Shown: piece by piece, positions 57,001 through 64,000 of the stretch
How positions within the stretch are numbered: the first letter of the stretch is position 1
Layout: each line of letters opens with the position of its first letter
Assembly: GCA_016169945.1 (NCBI GenBank)
Contig: JADLSH010000355.1
Span: 1,173,501 to 1,237,500 of the forward strand
DNA from: Trachythela sp. YZ-2020
Taxonomy: Eukaryota; Cnidaria; Anthozoa; Malacalcyonacea; Clavulariidae
Reading direction: 5' to 3'
DNA length: 64,000 bases
Made by a program: the position numbers and the translations under genes
Notes under the pieces: model-generated
The model's input: only the letters and a program-made list of their open reading frames with translations
What the model was told of the DNA's origin: nothing
The model's database searches: none

Positions 57001-60000
57001 CAATTCATTATATTTTCTGCCAATTTCATTCCAAAAAGGATTTCCTGCCATTTTTCCTGCCAGAGCCCAATTATTCCTTTTGCCAGAATTTTCATGGCAA
57101 GTGGAAGCTATGAATTCACAACGTGATGGGAGGAAGGACAAAAACACTACGGAATGGATGAGGAAGAAGAAGCAATAAGATATTATTTCAGAAGAAGTTA
57201 CGACTATAATGCGATATTAGAGTTTTTAGACAAATACCATGACATAAGGATGTCGAAACGGACTCTCTTAAACCGTTTAAGAGATTATGGTTTGAACAGG
57301 CGAAATCGCAACATCGATGAAGATCTCCTTCGCGATCATATTAACTGGGAACTGCAAGGCTCTGGTAACCTACTTGGTTACCGAGCGATGTGGCGAAGAC
57401 TTCACTTGAAATATGACATTAATGTACCAAGGTCAGCGGTAGAAGAATTAATGAGAGAAATTGATCCTGAAGGTGTCAGAAGCCGAAAAGCACACAGGCT
57501 TAAAAGAAGAAAGTATTCTAATCCCGGGCCAAATTACTGCTGGCACGTCGATGGGTACGACAAACTCAAACCTTATGGGCTGCCTATACACGGGTGTATC
57601 GATGGTTTTAGTCGACGTTTGATATGGCTGAAAGTGGAAAAGAGCAATAACGATCCCAGAGTAATCGCAAACTTATTCAAAAACGCTATCATTGAAATAG
57701 AAGGTTGCCCAACACTCCTGCGTACTGACCGAGGGACAGAAAATTCAATCGTCTCGTCAGCCCAATGTTTCTTCAGAAGAAATGGAACCGATTCTCTTGC
57801 TGGTTTGAAAGCCCACCGCTTTGGCTCTTCTCATAGCAACCAGCGCATCGAGGCTTGGTGGGCATTTCTAAGACGAACATGGAGTTCTTGGTGGATGAAT
57901 TTCTTCAAAGACATGATACATGAAGGCCACCTCGATGCAAGTAATAAATTACATCTTGAATGTATCTGGTTCTGCTTTAAGAATCTCATACAAAACGAAT
58001 TAAACGGCGTTATGGAAGAGTGGAATAATCATTACATTCGCAAGTCTCGATTTCAAACAGCCTCAGGCATCCCAAACAATCTCTTTTTCCTACCTGAAAG
58101 TGTCGGTGCCACAGACCGCAAACATCCATATAACCGGGAAGATATGGAGGAAATCAATAATGAACTCCGTATACCTGAGAATGATGATTCCTTGATTCAT
58201 CAGGAATATTTTTCTTATGTCAGTCAAATTATTAGACTTGGTGAACCAAGTTCTGCGAGGGAAGCACTAACTTTATATTGTAGACTTTTGGTTGCTGCTC
58301 AATAAATAGCATATCAAATAATATTAACGGAAGCACTCTTGACATTATATATTTTCTAACAAAAAATTTTATATCAACTTTAATCAAATAATGTCAACTT
58401 ATTATGCAATGATAAGTGTTGCTCTATATAATCATGTTACTTTTAAATATCAATAAAAAGTCTTGAAATGTATCTGAAAAGTGAAAACTTAGACTACGTG
58501 CAAACGGTAACGTTTTCGAGCGTTTTCATTTGTATTTTCACACAAAAACTGATGCAAACAATATCAATTTACGACAGACGTTGGAGCTAATTTAATATAT
58601 TGGATATATTTTCCCTTGGACCGTGTGAACATGGCCCAAAACGATAAGAGACAAAAATGTTTTTGAAAACGCTCGAAAACGATGCCCGTGTGCACATAGC
58701 CTTAAACTATAATAAGTCTTTGTAACATACATGGGAAGGGATCCATTGTTTACTTGATGCATACGATATACCACACATATACAAAGTATTGCTGTTATAA
58801 GCATTTGGCAACTGAAACACACTTTAAACTAATTGGAACCCAGGCGAGTTCAGCAGACAAAACGTGAACTCCTCAGAAAAAAATTTTCCATCATCTAGAC
58901 CATTTACTGGAAACTTAAGAATGTTAGCACATGTATTTGTGCTTATCTTTCTTGCCATATGTAAGTGGTGCAGGAACAAAATGGTAGGGCGAGGAGAAAA
59001 GTCAACAGCGGGAACATGTTGGGCGCCATGAAAATTCTGGCAAAAGGAATAATTGGGCTCTGGCAGGAAAAATGGCAGGAAATCCTTTTTGGAATGAAAT
59101 TGGCAGAAAATATAATGAATTGCCAAGATAATGGCAGGAAACTATTAGATTCCAACCATTGGGGCTTAATAATAGTCTATTTCAAACGCCAGATAAGGAT
59201 AAATAAATAAGGATGAAAACAGGAAATCCAGTTTTATGAAGTGGAAGCACTTGTTATGATTCGGAATTTCCAATTTCTAAATGTGTTTTGTGATTTCTAA
59301 ATGTGTTTTGTGATTTCTAAATGTGTTTTGTGATTTCCAAATGTGTTTTGTGATTCCAAATGTGTTTTGTGTTTTCAAACGTGTCACAAAAAAAGAAAAT
59401 TGTGTGATAAAATGGTTAATTGTGTTTCATGTTTTGGGTAAAAATGTATCAAAATAGTGTAAAAATGATAAAGAAACGTAATTTTTGTTTTGCTTTGTTT
59501 GTTTTGTGTTTTGCACTTCTGGGCCACCGTAGATAACGGTTAATTTCGATAAACTTCATTGGTTTTCAAAAGTCGTTACGTAATGATCCGCACTTCATAA
59601 TTAATTACACGGAAAAGATAACATTGTTCTTGTCACAATGCAAATATTATTGCCGCTGTAGCACGCAATGAGAGAATGCTTTAATTTAGGCTGAAAAGGA
59701 CATATATTACTGACCATATTTATACTGAATAGCTCTGTTAATTATATCCTTCTCACGCCATCTACATGAAAATCAAAATAGAAATATTTTAGGAGAGTGG
59801 CGTAAGAGTGTAAACTAAACTAACTCTATTTATACTGGATAGCTCTATCAGTTGTAAACTGTTTTAGAGGTCCAGTAAGAGTCATCTCTTATTGGTCCAG
59901 TGTTACTACAGGAGAAAACCTAAACTGAACTGTATATAATTATACTGGATAGCTCTATCAGTTGTAAACTGTTTTCCCTAGAGATCTAGTAAGAGTTATC

Positions 60001-63000
60001 TCTTATTGGTCCAGTGTTACTACAGGAGGAAACCTGAACTTTATTATACTGGACAACTCTATCAGTTCTAGAAATGTTCTCTGTGAAGTTTTGCTTGTTT
60101 GATTGGTCGTTAATGTTTACTTTTCTTCCTATTTCAAGATCGCAGCCAACATACTACTATTCCTATGCGCAGCATTAATGGGAGTGATTGATTTCCTACT
60201 GGCTGACAGACGTCAACGTCAAGCATTTAGTGAAACACTCAACTCACTGCAAGTCAAAATGAAACTAGAATTTCAACACGACAAACAGGTATTACTGATT
60301 TTATGATCCGTGAGACACACGACACATTATGACGGATGATTCGTCTGTGGGTACTAAACGAACAATATAAAAAAACTTGTCTTTAGTTATGATTTTTTCC
60401 CAGAACCATTGCCAGTATAGATCGAGCTATTCTATCTAGTTCGTCTGGATAAGATGAATGATTCGTCAGATGTATGTTGCATCACTAGTATAAATCGGGC
60501 CAGTGAGATTTAGGGGAAAGAATGTCTCTAATAAAGCTCTGGGAATGATCAATTCTCTCATGGATAATTAATAAGGAACGTGTTCTTAAAACCGTTGAAA
60601 ATTTATCAAACTATAGCATATAAATGTTTACCTATTACTGTTTCCAGAAACGATTGTTGCTCTCAGTTCTACCCAGTCATGTATCCAACGAGATAGAAGC
60701 TGATATGCAATCGGATGGCACGATATTGAAAAATGGAAATTTCAATAAAATCTATATTGAAAGGGTGGAATGCTGCAGGTAAGATTGCCTCAAGGTTTTA
60801 TGTAAAATTGCGGGGGGAAACCTGTTTCCGATACAAGCGAGTTAGGCTTAGCTTATGCTTAGCACGTAAACAATGTTTCCTGGTTTGCTCACCTTCAGGA
60901 AACATAGCTAGGAAACAATATTCCTGGTTTGTCCACCTTCAGGAAACATAGCTAGGAAACAATATTCCTGGTTTGTCCACCTTCAGGAAACATAGCTAGG
61001 AAACAATGTTTCCTGGTTTGCCCACCTTCAGGAAACATGGCTAGGAAACAATGTTTCCTGGTTAGCCCACCTTCAGGAAACATGCCTATGACACAATGTT
61101 TCCTGGTTTGCCCACCTTCAGGAAACATGGCTAGGAAACAATGTTTCCTGGTTTGCCCACCTTCAGGAAACATGCCTATGACACAATGTTTCCTGGTTTG
61201 CCGACCTTCAGGAAGCATGGCTAGCAAACAATGTTTCGTAGTTTGCCCAGGGTTTAAATATTCAAATTTTTCTTGCAGTATACTATATGCTGATATCGTT
61301 GGCTTCACTGAGCTTTCCTCGACATGCACAGCAGAAGAACTGATAGTGACTTTGAACCAGTTATTTGCCATATTTGATAAACTGGCATCGGTAAGTAACC
61401 TGACAACATAGAGCTTAACTTCATGTCTCTAAAGATGGGTTTCACTAAGCACTATCGTGCAGCAGATGGTGGTCAACCTGCAGTTATCTTTTCATTATAT
61501 GTCATATTCTATTTGGTGACAGATAAATATAATTGATAGATATAGTTTTGTTTTCTTGCTCCTATACGTGTCAACATTTTTAAACCAGCTGCTGCCCCGT
61601 AACACGCACTTAATGAAACGCATCTATACTAAGCGAACATGCACTGGGGTTATACTAACACTCCTAGTCTCTGGTTTCCTCTTGCAGTAACACTCGATCA
61701 ATAAGAGATGACCCTTACTGGATCTCTAGGAAGAACAGTTTAGAACTGATAGAGCTATCCAGTATAAATAAAGTTAGTTTAGTTTAGGTAACTGATAGAG
61801 CTATCCAGGATCAATAAGAGATGACTCTTACTGGACCTCTAGGGAGCACAGTTTAGAACTGATAGAGCTTTCCAGTATAAATAAAGTTAGTTTAGGTTCG
61901 GAGGTTTGAAAATCGTCATATTTCCATAGAAACACAACTGTCAACGAATCAAAATTCTGGGCGACTGTTACTACTGTATCGCGGGCTTGGATGCGAATGA
62001 AAGAGAGAAAGGAGACGACAGTCATGCTGCGTCAGCGGTTAACATGGGTCTCGGAATGGTCAACCATATTACGTAAGTAATATATGACGTCATATTACTG
62101 TCACTCTAGAGCAGATTAGCTCAATAGATCCGCCATGATAGGTCTAATCAGCTAACGCCCGTTGCTCTTTTGAACAGAATGTTGCAGGATTTTTGCAGAT
62201 GGAAATTTTGAGCGAAATATACATATGGATATTTCAGACCTAACCAGGAGCAGTTACGAAAATGCAACTATAGGCCCTTTGGCAGGAATTTAACCTGCGC
62301 GGCCCTGCGATTCCGGTGCAGCGCTCTGCCAACTGCGCTACAGTGTCAAGTTTATGTATATATACTAGGGTGATGACAGTGTGTGGTATAAGGGGTAAAT
62401 ATTCTAAATTTTGGGTGTTTTATATGCGTATGTATTTCCATTTTAGTAAAGTACGTCACCAAACAGGCGTGACAAGTCTGAACATGCGCGTCGGTATCCA
62501 CACAGGAGCCGTGTTGGCCGGGGTCCTGGGGCAGAAGAAATGGCAGTACGATGCTTGGTCAAATGACGTCACGCTCGCCGATAAAATGGAGTCAGGCGGA
62601 ATCCCTGGGTATGAATGTTTACTGTCATTAGTATAATCAGATCCTTTTACGATAAAGTGTCAATGGCGCCTGGTTTCCTTGTGCACAGCGTGGTAACATT
62701 GGATCAATAAGAGATGACCCTTACTGGACCTCTAGGAAGAACAGTTTAGAACTGATAGAGCTATCCAGTATAAATAAAGTTAGTTTAGTTTAGGTTTCCT
62801 CCTGTAGTAACACTGGATCAATAAGAGATGATCCTTACTGGACCTCTAGGGAGAACAGTTTAGAACTGATAGAGCTATCCAGTATAAATAGTTAGTTCCT
62901 TATAGTAAAATATATGTATAAAACACAGTAAGATAGTAATTTGCTTGCTTTGTTTCACTTTTAAAGGCGTGTTCATATATCGGCGACAACATACGAAAGG

Positions 63001-63455
63001 GTCCGAGATCTCTACGAAGTCGAAGAAGGCAATGGTCATTTAAGAAACGAGTATATTAAGGAATCCGGCATCCAGACTTATCTTATTGTTGGAAAAATAA
63101 AGTCTAAGGCAAAGGTTTGTTTCCGTTGTCCGTGATTCCTTTGAGAGATTTAGTTTAAACTCTATTGGTAGAAGTGCATGGTTACAGCTGACATTATCCC
63201 TTGGTTGTGGAGCATGTGTGGCATTTATTTATTAGATAAATAGATAATTATTATTATCATCATTATTCTTTCTAGGAAAAATGGGAGACAGTTCCTTTGC
63301 TGGTGATGCCAGAATGTGAAGCCAAGCGTCGCTCATCATCACCTATCGTCAGTTTACTTGGGACAACTGCGAGAAAAGCGCTCAAAGCAAAGGAGAGTAA
63401 TGGCGAGGAAAATGGTACACCACGACATGTGGAAATATCTATGCCTGGAAAAACT
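54100..63455 (+). CDS. Transmembrane adenylyl cyclase, copy B (first 8 exons)
   Basis: Exons 54100-54756, 60139-60288, 60648-60778, 61279-61390, 61930-62072, 62447-62608, 62967-63114 and 63276-63455 match copy A in length and phase and give 561 residues. These cover the N-terminus, six membrane spans and the whole C1 domain. Both metal-binding aspartates ([15 protein letters not shown]) and all donor and acceptor sites are intact. Copy B reads [15 protein letters not shown] where copy A reads [15 protein letters not shown], so each departs from the common [12 protein letters not shown] in a different place. Exon 9 should start about 180 bp after exon 8, but unrelated repeat sequence occupies that place. 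The second half may lie beyond the window or be missing. A C1-only product could not form the normal C1-C2 active site by itself. Confidence 0.85.
56650..56852. repeat. 20-bp tandem repeat in the transposon left end
   Basis: Ten units of 'acaaaacacatttagaaatc', the first two with 'ttgg' in place of 'ttag'. The mirror array at 59278-59365 has only about five units, so the two ends have diverged in copy number while the rest of the inverted repeat stays nearly identical. Confidence 0.9.
57154..58305 (+). CDS. Integrase-core (rve, DDE) transposase, intact
   Basis: A single uninterrupted 383-residue frame, centred between the inverted repeats. The N-terminal 100 residues are helical with an HTH-like segment ([12 protein letters not shown] type, read as [18 protein letters not shown]). 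The catalytic core starts at about 125: first aspartate in [11 protein letters not shown], second in [10 protein letters not shown], glutamate in NQRIEAWW, in the spacing expected of a DDE integrase fold. [10 protein letters not shown] follows. Relatives are common in animals as 'integrase core domain-containing proteins'. It should bind the terminal repeats and integrate with a 6-bp stagger. With no stop or frameshift it may still be active or was active recently. The start MDEEEEA is the first ATG. Confidence 0.92.
   Translation: MDEEEEAIRYYFRRSYDYNAILEFLDKYHDIRMSKRTLLNRLRDYGLNRRNRNIDEDLLRDHINWELQGSGNLLGYRAMWRRLHLKYDINVPRSAVEELMREIDPEGVRSRKAHRLKRRKYSNPGPNYCWHVDGYDKLKPYGLPIHGCIDGFSRRLIWLKVEKSNNDPRVIANLFKNAIIEIEGCPTLLRTDRGTENSIVSSAQCFFRRNGTDSLAGLKAHRFGSSHSNQRIEAWWAFLRRTWSSWWMNFFKDMIHEGHLDASNKLHLECIWFCFKNLIQNELNGVMEEWNNHYIRKSRFQTASGIPNNLFFLPESVGATDRKHPYNREDMEEINNELRIPENDDSLIHQEYFSYVSQIIRLGEPSSAREALTLYCRLLVAAQ
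59800..60075 (-). repeat. SINE family 1 tail monomers (copy B), minus orientation
   Basis: Inverted monomers ('ctctatttatactggatag', 'agttgtaaactgtttt', 'gtccagtgttactacaggag') at the same place before exon 2 as in copy A. One monomer is shortened relative to copy A. Confidence 0.85.
60870..61255. repeat. 45-bp minisatellite, about 8 units (copy B)
   Basis: Same unit and position as the copy A array at 42980-43620, but shorter by about six units. The first units have a 1-bp deletion ('acaatattcctgg') that breaks the frame. Confidence 0.95.
61440..61475 (+). repeat. Copy 4 of the dispersed core of about 34 bp
   Basis: 'tttcactaagcactatcgtg' then 'cagcagatggtggtc' after exon 4 of cyclase copy B, paralogous to copy 3. 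Confidence 0.75.
61665..61900 (+). repeat. SINE family 1 tail monomers (copy B)
   Basis: Two monomers, one internally deleted, in intron 4 of copy B. They match the array at 44070-44277 in copy A. Confidence 0.8.
62255..62345 (-). repeat. SINE family 2 with near-complete tRNA-like head
   Basis: On the minus strand it begins 'gtagcgcagttggcagagc' (a good A box), then 'gctgcaccggaatcgcaggg' and 'aggttaaattcc' (B-box-like), followed by 'ggcctatagttgcatttt'. The head resembles a tRNA, but the arms cannot form a full cloverleaf, so it is not called as a tRNA gene. Confidence 0.75.
62670..62902 (+). repeat. SINE family 1 tail monomers (copy B)
   Basis: Two monomers in intron 6 of copy B, paralogous to 45060-45285. 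Confidence 0.85.
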
Positions 63456-63485
63456 GTAAGTGGATAAATAGTTTCTGTGTGTGGG

Positions 63486-64000
63486 CTCGGCGCAAGGGCG
63501 TCAATCCCTCCCCACTTTTTGGGCAGAAGGGGATCAATATGTAATTATCCCCCCCCCCGCAACCTTTTTCCACTTTTGCTTATACGACACATTCTGATCA
63601 TCAGAATTCTGTAAAGTCTTCTCCCAAGTGCATGAAATGGCGTTTCAGAGGCTGCGACGAACTATCAGGAAAATTGTAAGCACGATTTTTCATGACAGAA
63701 ACTTCACTTGTACAGATTGCGCTATAGCAGGTTTCACGATAACGGCAGCCATCTTGCCAAGTGGGGCAAACACAATGGTAAAAACATTACCTCGCCCAAT
63801 GGGAATACTTGTCCCCAGGGTAATCGCATTGTTCAACTCTGTTGTGCTTGCTCCTCTTGGCAAGATGGCTGCAGGTATCGTGAAATGTACTATTCTAACT
63901 AGTCGGCCTGAATGATCTACCAGACCGATGATGGCTTTTGACGTATGCATTGTCCGTTTCCAAAATAAATCGGGCTATAGTATATATTTAGTTATCCATT
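63486..64000. repeat. Unrelated repeat sequence interrupting copy B
   Basis: After the homology limit comes 'gcgtcaatccctccccac', a run of C near 63550, and then a foldback at about 63728-63888. Its arms are 'tttcacgataacggcagcca' with the following 'tcttgccaagtgggg', and the inverse 'cttggcaagatggctgcagg' with the following 'tatcgtgaaa'. This looks like one or two inserted elements, or the sequence beyond a duplication breakpoint. The window ends before this can be settled. Confidence 0.6.

Larger units (their letters stand above)
56492..59531 (+). mobile_element. IS3EU-like integrase-type DNA transposon (3.04 kb)
   Basis: The element begins TACGGTGGCCCAGAAGTGC and ends with the exact inverse, has terminal inverted repeats of about 600 (left) and 500 bp (right), and is flanked by GATAAC on both sides (56486-56491, 59532-59537). 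Cyclase copy A shows the uninterrupted site 'aatgataacggttaattt' near 41350, which confirms insertion and a 6-bp duplication. TAC...GTA ends, a 6-bp duplication and an rve-type transposase fit what I recall of the IS3EU superfamily. One intact transposase gene lies inside. The left repeat holds about ten copies of a 20-bp unit and the right about five. Confidence 0.95.
54031..63485 (+). repeat. Segmental duplication unit, copy B
   Basis: Homologous to 35458-45990. Exon 1 differs from copy A at 9 of 219 residues and exon 2 by about one base in 150, so the duplication is young. Intron 1 is rearranged: about 55743-55800 resembles 53625-53670, and the 3.04-kb transposon is inserted at 56492. Homology stops near 63485, 30 bp into intron 8. 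Confidence 0.9.

Noticed and set aside
56913..57095. 60-codon minus-strand frame repeated at 59031-59210 on the plus strand
   Set aside because: The two are the same sequence because they lie in the transposon's inverted repeats; there is no sign of coding selection.
62281..62342. tRNA gene on the minus strand
   Set aside because: A and B boxes are present, but the acceptor, D and anticodon arms do not pair as a cloverleaf, and other copies show it is a SINE head.

Overview
The window looks like nuclear DNA of an early-branching marine animal, most likely a cnidarian. It is AT-rich, its genes have many short exons with GT-AG introns, and the introns are crowded with tRNA-derived SINEs and foldback MITEs. 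The species cannot be fixed from the sequence alone.

Layout on the + axis: a PH-PDZ docking protein (1348-4313, +) converges on ribosomal protein eL30 (4844-6993, -). A complete but decayed hAT transposon with a perfect 8-bp target duplication follows (7378-12782); it carries a frameshifted transposase and, inside it, a minimal hammerhead ribozyme motif. An unrecognised membrane protein gene (12920-16015, -) is divergent from epsilon-tubulin TUBE1 (16304-19565, +). The 288 bp between them hold an RFX-type X-box and a CRE. TUBE1 converges on RPLP1 (19653-21362, -), which is divergent from a 22-exon gene at 22302-32937 (+).

That 22-exon gene is the most striking content. I assembled it to 842 residues: armadillo-like repeats, an extended Tudor domain, more armadillo repeats, an acidic linker and a C-terminal Schlafen/AlbA_2 domain. 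Tudor domains bind methylated PIWI-type proteins, and Schlafen-like nucleases process piRNA precursors in nematodes (PUCH complex). A germ-granule or piRNA-processing nuclease is therefore a reasonable but untested hypothesis.

The right half is a tandem duplication of a transmembrane adenylyl cyclase gene. Copy A (35524-52521, +) is complete: 23 exons, 1107 residues, with every catalytic residue looked for present. Copy B (54100 to beyond the clear homology limit near 63485) shows the first eight exons with all splice sites intact, then meets unrelated repeat sequence. The two copies serve as dated controls for each other. A 3.04-kb integrase-type DNA transposon sits in copy B intron 1 and its empty site is visible in copy A; several MITEs occur in only one copy.

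Repeats: one SINE family with a tRNA-like head and a tail of about 112-bp monomers that can be tandemly repeated (up to about seven); a second tRNA-like SINE; an 80-bp minisatellite in introns of two unrelated genes; a 45-bp minisatellite open in frame on both strands; and a conserved core of about 34 bp repeated in three genes. All exon joins are inferred by eye from splice signals, phase continuity and family similarity.
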